From: Roseiarcus sp963737365 | GTDB taxonomy: Bacteria > Pseudomonadota > Alphaproteobacteria > Rhizobiales > Beijerinckiaceae | DNA length: 64,000 nt | Assembly: GCA_963737365.1 (NCBI GenBank) | Contig: CAVTSD010000009.1 | Coordinates: forward strand, 124,001-188,000 | Reading direction: 5' to 3' | Shown here: positions 27,983-38,506 of the stretch, piece by piece | How positions within the stretch are numbered: position 1 is the stretch's first letter | Layout: each line of letters opens with the position of its first letter | Position numbers and translations under genes: made by a program | Notes under the pieces: generated by a model | The model's input: only the letters and a program-made list of their open reading frames with translations | Database searches by the model: none | Told to the model about the DNA's origin: nothing

Positions 27983-28827
27983 GGGTCAGGACTCATTGAT
28001 CACAGCCAGAATATGACGGCGGCGGCGATGCAGATTGCCGAGAAGTAGGTATGGGCGCAGCGGTCATAACGGGTGTGGATGCGCCGCCAATCTTTGAGCC
28101 GTCCGAACATGTTCTCGATCTTGTGGCGCTGTTTGTAGAGGACGGCGTCATGGGGGATCGCGACCTTCCGGTTGGATTTCGAAGGAATGCAGGCGGCGAC
28201 GCCGCGCTTGGCGAGGGCGGCGCGGAACCAGTCGGCGTCGTAACCCTTGTCGGCCAGGAGTTGCTTGGCTTTCGGCATGGCGGGCCACATCAACGCCGCG
28301 CCCTTGTAATCGCTCATCTGCCCCTCGCTTAAGAGCATGACGAGCGGACGTCCGTTGCCGTCGCAGAGCGCGTGCAGCTTGGAGTTCAAGCCGCCCTTGG
28401 TGCGCCCGATACGTCGGGGAACAGGCCCTTTTTTAAAAGGCTCGCGGCGGTGCGATGCGCCTTGAGATGCGTGGCGTCGATCATCACCCGCTCGGGCTTG
28501 CGGCCGTTGTGCGCCAAGGCTGCGAAAATCTTGTTGAACACGCCCAAGCGGCTCCAGCGAATGAACCGATTGTAGATCGTCTTGTGCGGACCATACCCAG
28601 GCGGGGCGTCGCGCCAGCGAAGCCCGTTCTTGATCACAAATACAATCGCGCTGACGATCCGCCGGTCGTCGACCCGAGCGATCCCGTGCGACAAGGGAAA
28701 ATACCGCTCAATCCGACGCATCTGAGCCCGAGACAGCAAGAACAAATCAGTCATCGGCGAAGCCTCCCGCCTCGCCTATGAATCAGCCAATCCGACCCAG
28801 CGCAAGAACTTTAATAGGTCCTGAGCC
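27983..28827 (-). mobile_element. IS427-type insertion sequence, copy 3
   Basis: An inverted copy of the elements at 18829 and 20967, with ends GGGTCAGGAC and GTCCTGAGCC and TA on both sides. One mismatch (GGGTCAGG for GGCTCAGG) is seen at the end nearer btaA. It lies 31 bases beyond the PHO-box-like repeat of btaA. Confidence 0.92.
28000..28754 (-). CDS. IS427-type transposase, copy 3 (two frames, -1 frameshift)
   Basis: Same two-frame arrangement as the other copies: orfA 28386-28754 and orfB 28000-28389, with the A AAA AAG slippery site in phase. The proteins are the same apart from one substitution near the orfA end (APRAA for APKAA). The conserved glycine altered in copy 2 (KNGLRW) is retained. 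Confidence 0.9.
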
Positions 28828-28829
28828 TA

Positions 28830-29556
28830 GGTCGCCTCAGCATTATCCTTACGACATTCGATCTCAGGTAGACGGCTGTCACCCTCGAAGTGGTTGCATT
28901 CCTGCAGCTGCGATGGGCCTAGAGAAGCCGTTCTAGAACGGAGGAGCCGCGATCATTGGAAGTTGGAGGCCAGGAAGGCGCGAGCACGATCGACATCGAC
29001 CCCGGCGGCACGTTTGTCGCGTTTCGTGCCGCGTTCGAGAACACGAACAGAGCGGACATATCGTTGACAGCTGTCGCGTTCATGAACGTTCGATTGCGCT
29101 ATCCTCGAAAGACCGACCAAGTGTTCGTAAAGTTCGCTGGGGAAGCTGAGCATCAACGCAAGCTTCCTCATCGAAGCGACCCCTGAAATATGGTGCTCAC
29201 AGGATAAAGCCAGCGTCGCGGTTAGAGCGAGAAGCCTCAAAGCCTTTGCCGGATCGGAGCCCTTTACTCGGAACGTTAGGTATGCCGATGAGCACAGGAC
29301 CCAGACATCCGACCGGCGCACCCGAGAGTTCCAGCCAATCGTGCTGTCGAGCCGACGCCGTCGAGGGCGTCACCCTCGCGAAGGAGGGCAACGCCTCCGA
29401 GAGAGGCTTCGAACACGGGGCAAACAGCAGCTGCGATCCGATAGGCCGTTGGATACGCGTAAGTTCAATGAAGGCGAGCGCGAAGTCCGGCATCAGCAGC
29501 AGCAAGCTCGCCTACTGAGCGTCAGGCAAGCCGGACGCCTACTCCGGTGCGAAAGG
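28830..29556. other. Intergenic stretch without recognisable gene
   Basis: About 730 bases between the IS and the small secreted-protein gene. Several short open frames exist on both strands, but none has family resemblance, a convincing ribosome-binding site or balanced composition. I see no RNA gene. It may be a decayed gene or IS flank. Confidence 0.5.
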
Positions 29557-29991
29557 TCATAGAGGTCCGGCGGGCAACGGCTGAGCTTGCGGACCGCTAC
29601 CACCGCCTTGAGCCGCTTGCTCCTTCATCTTCTTCATCTGCGCCGCGACAGTGCAGGCCTTCGCGCTGAAGGCTGCATTCTTAGCGTGATGTTCTTTAAG
29701 CTGGGCGATCGCCTCATCAGGGAAGGAGCACCAGTCCTTGTTCTTTTCCATATACGCAATTAGCGCGTTCTCAGCACGCACCAATCCTCCCGATTTACCA
29801 CAAAACGCTTCTGGATCTAGCGGCTTACCGTGAAAAGACTTGGCGAAGTTGTTTACAATTTCGAGTTGCGTGTTGCGCGCCTCGGCGAGCTTTTGCATGT
29901 CGGAGCCGCAGTCGGCATAGGCCAATCCGCCTAGTCCGCCTGCAAAAAATAATGACGCTCCCGTAACGTAAAATATTTTACCTAAGGCCAA
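29557..29991 (-). CDS. Small secreted hypothetical protein with four cysteines
   Basis: About 144 residues from a TTG at 29991, preceded by GAGG at five bases' spacing; the longer open frame upstream overlaps glk antisense and looks spurious. A signal peptide (IFYVTGASLFFAGGLGGLAYA) is followed by a mature part starting DCGSDMQKL. Four cysteines are spread through the mature protein (DCGSD, FCGKSG, WCSFPDE, KACTVA), suggesting two disulfides in the periplasm. A glutamine/glycine/proline-rich tail follows a basic helix (AAQMKKMKEQAAQGGG). I do not recognise a named family. Confidence 0.7.
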   Translation of the reverse strand: MALGKIFYVTGASLFFAGGLGGLAYADCGSDMQKLAEARNTQLEIVNNFAKSFHGKPLDPEAFCGKSGGLVRAENALIAYMEKNKDWCSFPDEAIAQLKEHHAKNAAFSAKACTVAAQMKKMKEQAAQGGGSGPQAQPLPAGPL

Positions 29992-30121
29992 GTCAACCTC
30001 GACACGTTGCCCCCGAATCAGCCGGACAAACCCCAAAAAGAAGGCGAAAGCGCGGCTGCAAGGTCTGTTGTGATCTAGGGTGAAAGCGGAAAAGCCCGAA
30101 CCTACACCAGGAGGTAGGCGC

Positions 30122-31126
30122 CTAAACCCAAGCGCGGGAGTCATAATCGATTCCGTATCGATCGGGCGTGGAGGCGATCGCCGCCATTCCGACCAGCACA
30201 GCGTCGTCCCGGGTAACGAGCCGGGTTGGAATGCGCCTCGCAAGTTGATCCACGGGCGCCTTGGCCTCAAAGGCTTCTCGGAACGCGCTCTCGTCAAGAA
30301 AATCCACTACTCGCGGCAGAACTCCGCCGGAGAGCGTCACTCCACCCGTCGCCACGAAGGTCACCGCCATATCGCCAGCGAAGCGCGCGACAATATGCCA
30401 GTAAAGCCGCAGACTGGCCGCTTCTTCGCCTTTGGGGTCAGCCATGGCGGCGGTGGTTACCGCTGGTGGGTCGACACGCGGATCGGGGTCGCCCTTCGCC
30501 ATCATGCGCGCGCGGTGGACGCGGGCAAGACCCGCGCCGGAAATCACACTCTCGCTTGTGATGCGCCCGTGCGCGCGGTCCAGATATGGCCAGATGTCGA
30601 ATTCCTCAGGCCGCACTGGGCCAAAATCAATATGGCAGGCCTCCGAGGAAACCGGAGTGAAGCGTCCGTCCGCCTCGACTAGCGCGGCGATGCCGAGCCC
30701 GGTCCCGGGCCCTAGGATCACCTGAGGGCCTTCGGGCCCGAACTTCAGCGGGCCGATACGGCGCTCCCAACCGTCAGGAATTGTGGGCAACGACAACGCC
30801 TGGGCCTCAAAATCGTTGAGCAGCAAACCTTGGCTCAGGCCGGTTCGTTCCGCAGCCTCCGGGCCATCAATCAGCCAGGGCGCATTGGTGAGCTTGAGCG
30901 TCCGCCCTGCAACCGGCCCAGCCCCGCAGGCGATCATCGAGCGTGGGCGGGTCCCAAGTTTAGGAGCGGCAGCCTCGATCGCCTCCGCGAGCCCGGGATA
31001 ATCGCCAGTGTGCAAGTGGACGATGTCGCTTAGGCGGCCTCCAGGTTCGCTGACGATCGCAAAGCGGACATTGGTGCCGCCAGTGTCGCAGACGAGTGCA
31101 GGAAAGGGAAAGGCAAAGTTGGTCAT
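30122..31126 (-). CDS. glk: Glucokinase
   Basis: A 334-residue glucokinase of the E. coli Glk type. The phosphate-binding motif DTGGTNVRFAIV is at the N-terminus, with LLNDFEAQALSLP (catalytic Asp region), LGPGTGLGIAALV and the later VATGGVTLSGGVLPR. It phosphorylates glucose to glucose 6-phosphate in the cytoplasm. It is followed on the same strand by the small secreted protein gene. Confidence 0.93.
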   Translation of the reverse strand: MTNFAFPFPALVCDTGGTNVRFAIVSEPGGRLSDIVHLHTGDYPGLAEAIEAAAPKLGTRPRSMIACGAGPVAGRTLKLTNAPWLIDGPEAAERTGLSQGLLLNDFEAQALSLPTIPDGWERRIGPLKFGPEGPQVILGPGTGLGIAALVEADGRFTPVSSEACHIDFGPVRPEEFDIWPYLDRAHGRITSESVISGAGLARVHRARMMAKGDPDPRVDPPAVTTAAMADPKGEEAASLRLYWHIVARFAGDMAVTFVATGGVTLSGGVLPRVVDFLDESAFREAFEAKAPVDQLARRIPTRLVTRDDAVLVGMAAIASTPDRYGIDYDSRAWV

Positions 31127-31775
31127 TGGAGGCCATAACTCAGAATGCAGCTCGCCCGGTCAAGCGGCAGACGGCGTTGCTTCAATCCTACAGACAGTGC
31201 GAAGCCTTGCAACGGACTGATATCCGGCTAGGGTGAACGAATAAAGAACACTCTGCGTTATCGTTTCAAACCGAGAGGTGATGCACAAATGCTTGAGTGC
31301 ATGAACAGAGTTTTGTTTTGCATTGGCGTCTCCGAGCTTAATCGGCTCGCGGCAATCAGTCGAGAACATGTCCAAGCGCACCGATCTTGAATTCCTCCCG
31401 GCGGCGGAAGCCGCGCGGGGCGAGCCTTGGAGAGGTAGGGCGCTGCCGCTTGCGATGATGTCAATCTGGCGAAATTCGAGGCCTGCGAGGCAACTGGGGC
31501 GGTAGGGGAGATCAAGCACCAGGTTTTTTCCGCCCTTATTCTCTCAAACCTTCGTTCCTATGCGGTCGAGTTTTGTCTGGGCGTTATTTCCTTGCCGTGC
31601 CAGGAACGGTCATTCGCCGGAAAGCTATCGCGGACTCGGTCGGGTGCGACAACGTCACGGTCAAATGCCGCAAATTTTGAAGTTTTGGAAACGAATGCTG
31701 GGTTAGTGCGAGATGGACAAGAAGTGGAGGAAAATTGCTAGGCGCGCTTTGAGCGCCGCCAGCGGGGTGGATCGA
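31127..31775. other. Intergenic stretch without recognisable gene
   Basis: About 650 bases between glk and vsr. Short frames such as MSKRTDLEFLPAAEAARGE (plus strand, near 31368) are too short and unsupported to call. No tRNA, IS end or clear terminator was recognised. Confidence 0.5.
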
Positions 31776-32198
31776 ATGACCTACAACCGCTCTGCGGTTA
31801 TGCGCGCGGTCAAATCGCGCGACACAAGCCCGGAGCTCGCGGTCCGCGCGCTTCTGCGGCCGATCGCGCTGGGCTACCGGCTTCATCGCAGCGATCTACC
31901 GGGTAAGCCCGATGTCGTTTACATTTCCCGCAAGCTCGCGATTTTCGTTCATGGCTGTTTCTGGCATGGCCATGACTGCACGCGCGGCGCGCGGACGCCG
32001 AAGACTAACGGCGCCTATTGGCGGGCTAAGATCACCCGCAACCGGGCGCGCGACGAGAAGACGCTCGCCGCCTATCAAGCCATGGGCTGGCGAGTGCTCG
32101 TCGTCCACGAATGCGAGCTGAAGGATAAAGTTGCTCTCAGCGGCCGGCTCGCGGGCGCCCTACGGTGGGAACGAGCGGCGTTGGAAAAGCGCGTTTAG
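31776..32198 (+). CDS. vsr: Very short patch repair endonuclease (Vsr)
   Basis: About 140 residues from the ATG at 31776 (MTYNRSAVMRAVKSRDTSPE, the family N-terminus); the upstream in-frame ATG adds a non-conserved leader. Vsr nicks 5' to T in T:G mismatches arising from deaminated 5-methylcytosine. The catalytic Asp lies in GKPDVV, with FVHGCFWHGHDC carrying the histidines, PKTNGAYWRAKI, and GWRVLVVHECEL. No cytosine-5 methyltransferase gene is adjacent, which is unusual because vsr normally accompanies one. Confidence 0.9.
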   Translation: MTYNRSAVMRAVKSRDTSPELAVRALLRPIALGYRLHRSDLPGKPDVVYISRKLAIFVHGCFWHGHDCTRGARTPKTNGAYWRAKITRNRARDEKTLAAYQAMGWRVLVVHECELKDKVALSGRLAGALRWERAALEKRV

Positions 32199-32279
32199 CG
32201 GACATAACTGCCTATCTTTCGGCCTTGCGCCAAAATCTGCCGCAGTGCAGCATCTCTTGGTCGTCAACGGACGCATCCA

Positions 32280-35070
32280 ATGGCCCGCACCGCTCGGATC
32301 CAAAGTCTCCCTCTTCGCTCCGCGGACGCTTCCGAGAAGGACGTGCCCCTGCGCGAGGACATCCGCTTGCTAGGTCGAATCCTCGGCGACACGGTGCGCG
32401 AGCAGGAAGGCGAAGAGGTTTTCGAGCTGGTCGAGCAGGTCCGCCAGGCGTCAATACGCTTCCATCGCGACAACGAGATCGGCGCGCGGCGCGAACTCGA
32501 GGCGACGCTCGACAGCCTCAACGCCGAACAAACTCTCGCGATCGTTCGCGCCTACAGCTATTTCTCGCATCTCGCCAACATCGCCGAAGATCAGCATCAC
32601 ATCCGCCGCAACCGCGCCCACGCGATCGCGGGTTCCGCGCCCCGCCCCGGTTCGCTCGCCTACTCGTTTCAACGCACCCGCGAAATGGGGGTCGAGCCAA
32701 AAGCGCTCACCGAGTTCTTCGATCGCGCTCTGGTAAGCCCAGTGCTCACTGCTCATCCGACCGAAGTGCGGCGCAAGAGCACGCACACTCGGGAACTTGA
32801 GATCGCGAAATTGCTCGACGAGCGCGAAGGCGCAGGCGGCAACGAGGATGAGCTTGCGCTCAACGAGGAACGACTCCGGCGGGCCGTGCTCATCCTCTGG
32901 CGCACAAATCTCCTGCGCCAGACGAAGCTCAAGGTCATCGACGAGGTCGCCAACGCCCTCTCGTTCTACGACTATACGTTCTTCCATGAGTTGCCTCGTC
33001 TCTACGACGCGATCGAAGACAGGCTCGACGCCATTTCCGGCGAGCCGCGCACGAAGCCTATCGGCTCGTTCCTACGTGTCGGGTCGTGGATCGGCGGCGA
33101 CCGCGATGGCAATCCGTTCGTCACCGCTGACGTGCTCAACGAATCAATGCGGCTGCAGAGCGCCCGGGCGATCAGCCATTATCTGGACGAATTGCATGAG
33201 CTGGGCGCCGAGCTGTCGCTTGCCTCCAATCTCGCGACGATGAGTCCGGAGCTTGCCGCGCTTGCCGACACGTCCGACAATTCCGCCGCCGCGCGCCGTA
33301 AAGAGCCCTACCGACGCGCGATCACCGGAATGTATTCGCGCCTTGCCAAGACGGCGCGTGAACTTGATCATGTCATCGCCCTTCGTCAGCCGATCGTTGA
33401 TCGTGCGCCTTATGGGTCCGCAGCGGAATTCAGCGCCGACCTTGCAACGATTGCGCTTTCGCTGAAGGAGACAAACGCCGGCATCGTGGCTCGCGGGCGA
33501 CTGCGCGCGTTGCAGCGGGCCGTGGATGTCTTCGGGTTTCATCTCGCGCCCATCGACCTGAGGCAGAACTCGGACGTCCATGAGCGCACGATCGCCGAAC
33601 TGTTCGCCGGGGCCTCGCCGGGCCTCGACTATAGGTCGCTGAGCGAACCTGAACGGGTTGAGTTGCTGCGTCGCGAACTTGTCTCACCCCGCCCCTTGTT
33701 CTCGCCCTTCCTGGCTTACGGCGAGGAGACGGCTGGCGAACTCTCACTTTTCCGCGCTGCCGCTGATATCCGGAGCAAATACGGCTCCGGCTCGATCCGA
33801 ACTTCGATCATCTCGAAGACCGACAGCGTTTCCGACATGCTGGAACTGGCGCTGATCTTGAAGGAGGTGGGAACTCGTCACCGCGGAAGGCTCGTCGGCG
33901 CTCGCGCTTGTGCCGCTGTTCGAGACCATAGAAGACCTGCGCAACTGCGTTGACGTGATGGATAAGCTCCTTTCGCTCCCCGAGTACCGCAAACTGGTCG
34001 ATTCTCAGGGCCGCGAACAGGAGGTAATGCTCGGTTATTCCGATTCGAACAAGGACGGCGGCTTCGTCACCTCGGGCTGGGAGCTCTACAAGGCGGAGAT
34101 TGGCCTGGTCGAAGTCTTCCGCAAGCATGGCGTCCGCATCCGCCTCTTTCATGGGCGCGGCGGCTCCGTCGGGCGCGGCGGCGGTCCCAGCTATGAGGCG
34201 ATCCTGGCGCAACCTGGCGGCGCGGTGCAGGGGCAGATCCGCATCACCGAACAGGGCGAAATCATATCGAGCAAATACTCCAACCCCGAGGTTGGGCGAC
34301 GCAATCTGGAGACGCTCGCCTCGGCGACGCTCGAAGCCACCCTGTTGCAGGACGAGAGCCCCGCGCCCGATCCCGCTTTTCTCGACACGATGGAGGAATT
34401 GTCGCTTTCCGCCTATAAGGCCTATCGCGGCCTTGTCTACGAGACGGATGGCTTCGTGCGCTATTTCTGGGCCTCGACCGTCATAACCGAGATCGCGAGC
34501 CTCAATATCGGCTCCCGCCCCGCCTCGCGGAAGAAGACGCAAGCGATCGAGGATCTGCGGGCCATTCCCTGGGTGTTCTCGTGGGCGCAGTGCCGGCTCA
34601 TGTTGCCTGGTTGGTTCGGATTTGGCTCTGCGGTCAAGGCCTATATCGATGCCCATCCGACGGATGGGATCGAGACTTTGAAGGCCATGTACGTCCGCTG
34701 GCCGTTCTTTCGCACTCAGCTCTCCAACATGGACATGGTGATGGCGAAGTCCAGCCTCGCCATTGCCTCACGTTATGCCCGCCTCGTCGACGACGTCAGT
34801 TTGCGTGAGAAGATCTTCGCACGAATTTCAAGCGAATGGCACGCCTCGGTCGACGCGCTCAACGCGATCATGGAACAGTCGAAACTGCTCGAGAGCAATC
34901 CGCTGCTCGATCGCTCGATCCGCAACCAATTCCCCTATCTCGACCCTCTTAACCATGTCCAGGTCGAGCTTTTGAAGCTGTACCGTTCGCGCGCTGCGAG
35001 CGAGAAGGTGTTGACGGGAATTCAGCTTACAATCAACGGCATATCCGCTGGCTTGCGCAATAGCGGCTGA
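32280..35070 (+). CDS. ppc: Phosphoenolpyruvate carboxylase (frame interrupted)
   Basis: After correction, about 929 residues, the normal size. It carboxylates PEP to oxaloacetate (anaplerosis, and the serine cycle in methylotrophs). Conserved motifs are VLTAHPTEVRRKS (catalytic His), GSWIGGDRDGNPFVT, then after the break MLGYSDSNKDGGF, FHGRGGSVGRGGGP and the C-terminal QLTINGISAGLRNSG. The frame changes at GAACTC, 33871-33876; dropping one A restores KEVGLVTAEGSSALALVPLFETIEDLRN. As sequenced, the first part ends at 33953 and the second opens at 33910. The error signature is shared with other genes here, so the enzyme is probably intact. Confidence 0.93.
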
Positions 35071-35170
35071 CCGATTGCACCGGTCCGGTAACGTAGGCGC
35101 GCCCGCAAGCGAAGGAAGAGGTCTGTAGCAAGGCGGATAATCGTCGACAGCGCGCTGCGGGCCGGGATGA

Positions 35171-35464
35171 ATGATGCGGCTCCTGAGGCTTCTCAACCGT
35201 CTTTTCCACGGCCCTGCCTGGCTCAAGTTTCTCCTAATGGGCGTCGCGGCGGGCGGCTTTGCGCTCTGCTCTTTCAATCTGCTTTTTCTTTTTCAGGCGA
35301 ATTTTAGCCTCATCGCGACCTATGGCGCGATGGCGGCCTTCGATGGTGGACTCTTGCAGTTTATCCAATTGACGGCTTGGGGCTATCTGGCTCTGGTTTT
35401 CTATCTCCTCTTCGAGGTCTGTCTCTATGGCCTCATCCATCAAATCACCGGCGGGCACGAATAG
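35171..35464 (+). CDS. Small membrane protein of unknown function
   Basis: A 97-residue protein with two strongly hydrophobic segments (about 18-40, FLLMGVAAGGFALCSFNLLF, and about 67-90, LTAWGYLALVFYLLFEVCLYG). It begins 100 bases after ppc on the same strand. I do not recognise the family. Coding is supported by base composition by codon position and by an ATG start (tandem ATGATG). Confidence 0.6.
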   Translation: MMRLLRLLNRLFHGPAWLKFLLMGVAAGGFALCSFNLLFLFQANFSLIATYGAMAAFDGGLLQFIQLTAWGYLALVFYLLFEVCLYGLIHQITGGHE

Positions 35465-35494
35465 CGCGTCCGTGGATCGCGGCGCGCTCGCGCC

Positions 35495-37294
35495 TCACCC
35501 GCCGCCGAGCACCCCCTTCATGGCCAGATTGGTCTCCTGCGCGTAACGCCGCGCGGCGTAAGCCTCGCCGAGGATGCCCAGCACCTGCTCAGTTCCGCGT
35601 TCGGTGACGACGAGCGTCTCGGCCTGCGAGGCACCGAAGACGTCGAGCGCGCGGCGGACATTGTCGTCGGGATGAAGGACAGTGGCAGGCAGATGAGCGA
35701 TCGCGACGATCTGGCCCCCGTCGTCGCCGTTCCCGAGCGGGAGCGCGTGGGCTTCGGCGGTGTGGATCAGCCCTTGGTATCGCCCGGCTTCCTCGATAGC
35801 GACGACGACATTGGCGCTCCCAAGTGAGTAGGCCTCGCGGAAGGACCGGACCGACTGATCGGCTGGAAAGGTTGGCGGCGCCGGCGCCATCATGCGTCCG
35901 ACGGTCAGTTCGCGCAGCCAGCCGACGTCCTGGCCGCCGCGGATCGTCTCCCCGCGCAGATGCAGGCGCCAGGTGGTGAACGAATAACCGAATGTCGCGC
36001 GCACCGCGAGGGTGGTGGCGATCGAGGCGGTGAGTGCACCGCCAGCGACGCCGAGGTTTCCGGTGCTCTCAAGCACCAGGAAGGTCATGGTCAAGGGGCC
36101 GCCGACGATCGCCGCGCTTAGCGCGCCCATTCCGACGAGCACGCAAGCGGTGGTTTCGAGTCCGACCGACGGCAAAACAGCGTCGACGCCGATGGAATAC
36201 AGCTTACCGAGTAGCGAGCCGACGAATAGGGACGCGAAGAACATTCCGCCGCGAAACCCGGACGCCAGAGAAACTAGACAGGCAAAGAGCTTGAGCACAA
36301 TGAGCGTCGCCAACTCCCTCGCTGTCATCGGCCAGTAGAAGTCGAGCCCCAGCGCGCCGTGCCCCGCCCCCAGCACCTGCGGAGTGTAGAGCGCAATCGA
36401 ACCTACCAAGAGGCCCCCGGCGACGGGACGAACCAGACGCCACGGGACCGCCCAGCGAAACGCACGTTCGATCAACGCCGCCACCCGCATCGCGCCGACG
36501 CCGACCGCCGCTGCTACCAAGCCCAGCCCAATCAGAGCGCCGAAGTCGACGAACGTCAGGGGGGCGACGGTCGGAGCCGTGATGTCGTAGGGAGCGCCGA
36601 TGACCGCTTGGGTCGTGAGCGACGCAGCCAGGGTGGCGGCGAAGACCGGAATCGCGTTGGCGAGCGAGTAGGCTCCGATGATCAGCTCAAACGCGTAAAA
36701 GGCGCCGGTCAGCGGAGCTCCGAACGCCGCTGCGATCGCGCCCCCCGCTCCGCAGCCTACCAGCATACGGAGATCCTGTCGCCGCAGCCGGGATCTCACC
36801 CCGAGGTACGAAGCGATAGCGGCGCCGATCTGCGCATAGCCCGCCTCAAGCCCGACAGAGGCGCCAGCGCCGTTCGAGATCATGGTTTGCGTCGCCACAA
36901 GCAGGCTCTGGCGGAGCGACATGCGTCCGCCGCGCAAGGCGTTGGCCTCGACCGGATCGACCGCCGGCGGCGCCTTTCTGCGGGCCAGCCAAACGTCGAT
37001 TGAACCTAACAGAAGCCCTCCCAGCATGGGGGCGCCAAGGGCGACCAAGGGAAAGATCCGCTCGGCAGCGCTGAGATGAACATCGAACGGAATGCCGAAG
37101 ATGCGAACGTGCGCGATATTGACGACACTCGTCATCGCGGCGACGCACAAGCCGGAGAGCACGCCAACGCCGATGGCAAGCGCGGTCATGCCCAATTCGC
37201 TCGCGCGCAATCGCGAGCGAACGGTTGCGATAGCGATCAGGGCCGGGCGCGGTACGGAAATAAATCGGGCGCGGCGTCGGACAAGGGAAGACAT
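35495..37294 (-). CDS. CLC-family chloride channel/transporter with CBS domains
   Basis: A 599-residue polytopic protein. The anion-path region GAGASVGLEAGYAQIGA replaces the usual GREGP loop but keeps the gating glutamate (GLEAG). GCGAGGAIAAAFGAPLTGAFYAFEL is the next conserved CLC block, and GFRGGMFFASLFVGSLLG corresponds to the GxFxP region. After about residue 440 comes a soluble C-terminus with two CBS-type repeats (GRMMAPAPPTFPADQSVRSF and LPATVLHPDDNVRRALDVFG). It is probably a Cl-/H+ exchanger or channel of the inner membrane. Confidence 0.88.
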   Translation of the reverse strand: MSSLVRRRARFISVPRPALIAIATVRSRLRASELGMTALAIGVGVLSGLCVAAMTSVVNIAHVRIFGIPFDVHLSAAERIFPLVALGAPMLGGLLLGSIDVWLARRKAPPAVDPVEANALRGGRMSLRQSLLVATQTMISNGAGASVGLEAGYAQIGAAIASYLGVRSRLRRQDLRMLVGCGAGGAIAAAFGAPLTGAFYAFELIIGAYSLANAIPVFAATLAASLTTQAVIGAPYDITAPTVAPLTFVDFGALIGLGLVAAAVGVGAMRVAALIERAFRWAVPWRLVRPVAGGLLVGSIALYTPQVLGAGHGALGLDFYWPMTARELATLIVLKLFACLVSLASGFRGGMFFASLFVGSLLGKLYSIGVDAVLPSVGLETTACVLVGMGALSAAIVGGPLTMTFLVLESTGNLGVAGGALTASIATTLAVRATFGYSFTTWRLHLRGETIRGGQDVGWLRELTVGRMMAPAPPTFPADQSVRSFREAYSLGSANVVVAIEEAGRYQGLIHTAEAHALPLGNGDDGGQIVAIAHLPATVLHPDDNVRRALDVFGASQAETLVVTERGTEQVLGILGEAYAARRYAQETNLAMKGVLGGG

Positions 37295-37355
37295 GCCCTG
37301 GACTTATGCGCGGGGCGTTCTCCAGTGCCAAGGGCGCAGTATCGCCAGGCGCCGC

Positions 37356-38483
37356 TCAGCGCCCGGAAAGCGCCATATCGTCGCGATGGATCATTTCGGC
37401 GCGGCCGGCGATCCCGAGGATATGCGCGATATCGCGGGACTTGCGGCCGCGAATGCGCTCGGCGTGCAGGGCGTCATAGGCGATGAGTCCACGCCCGATC
37501 TCGGCGCCCCTCTCGTCGCGGATGGCGACGCAATCGCCACGGTCGAACGCGCCCTCAACGCGCGTAACCCCCGCCGGAAGGAGGCTTTTACCGCGCCCTA
37601 GCGCTGCGCCGGCGCCGGCGTCTACGAACACCGCGCCCTTAAGTTCAAGCGACCCGCCGATCCAAACCTTCCGAGCCGCGATCGGGTTCGACGGCGTCAA
37701 AAACCAAGTGCAGCCGCCGCCTTCGGCGACGTTGGCGATAGGATGGACGACGCGGCCGTCGGCGATCAGCATATGGGCGCCAGCCGAGGTCGAGATGCGC
37801 GCGGCTTCGATCTTGGTGCGCATGCCGCCCCGCGACAGTTCGGATGCTGCGCCCGCGGCCATCGCTTCGATCTCCGGCGTAATGCGTTCCACTACCGGCA
37901 GCAATCGCGCATGGGCGTTGCGTTGGGGCGGCGAATCATAAAGCCCGGCCACGTCAGAGAGCAGGATCAACAAGTCGGCGCTCGTCATGGTGGCGACCCG
38001 CGCTGCGAGGCGATCATTGTCGCCGTAGCGGATCTCGCTGGTGGCGACTGTGTCGTTCTCATTGATGATCGGGATGGCGCGCATCGCGAAGAGACGCCCG
38101 AGGGTCGCGCGCGCGTTCAGATAACGGCGGCGCTCTTCTGTGTCCTGCAAGGTCAGCAGCACCTGACCCGCAACAATGCCGCGCTCGGCGAGCGCGCGCG
38201 ACCATTCGCTGGCGAGCGCAATCTGCCCGATTGCCGCAGACGCTTGGCTGTCTTCGAGCTTCAGGGGCCTTTTCGGGAGCTTGGCGATGGTGCGGCCCAG
38301 CGCGATTGCGCCGGACGACACGACAATCACGCTCGCGCCGCGCTCGTGCAGGGCCGCGATGTCAGAGACGAGCGCTTCAAGCCACGCGCGCCTAACGGCG
38401 CCAAGAGCGCCATCGACCAGGAGCGATGAGCCGACCTTGACGACGACGCGGTTGAATTGATCCAGAGAGGGAAGCTTAATCAC
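37356..38483 (-). CDS. proB: Glutamate 5-kinase
   Basis: About 375 residues from a GTG at 38483 (VIKLPSLDQFNRVVVKVGSSLL); the frame extends further but the added leader is not family-like. It performs the first step of proline synthesis, ATP-dependent phosphorylation of glutamate. The amino acid kinase core shows VKVGSSLLVD, VIVVSSGAIALG and INENDTVAT with RYGDNDRLAARVA, and a C-terminal PUA domain follows (about 275-360). It is divergent from a small TTG-started gene. Confidence 0.92.
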   Translation of the reverse strand: MIKLPSLDQFNRVVVKVGSSLLVDGALGAVRRAWLEALVSDIAALHERGASVIVVSSGAIALGRTIAKLPKRPLKLEDSQASAAIGQIALASEWSRALAERGIVAGQVLLTLQDTEERRRYLNARATLGRLFAMRAIPIINENDTVATSEIRYGDNDRLAARVATMTSADLLILLSDVAGLYDSPPQRNAHARLLPVVERITPEIEAMAAGAASELSRGGMRTKIEAARISTSAGAHMLIADGRVVHPIANVAEGGGCTWFLTPSNPIAARKVWIGGSLELKGAVFVDAGAGAALGRGKSLLPAGVTRVEGAFDRGDCVAIRDERGAEIGRGLIAYDALHAERIRGRKSRDIAHILGIAGRAEMIHRDDMALSGR

Positions 38484-38506
38484 GATTGCGAGCGAGGAGG
38501 AAAAGC

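Noticed and set aside
28953..29321. Minus-strand 122-codon frame after IS copy 3
   Set aside because: No recognisable family and no ribosome-binding site. Frames on both strands in this region are of similar length, as expected by chance in GC-rich DNA.
29992..30297. N-terminal extension of the small secreted protein
   Set aside because: It overlaps the glk coding region antisense and precedes a clear signal peptide with its own ribosome-binding site and TTG start.
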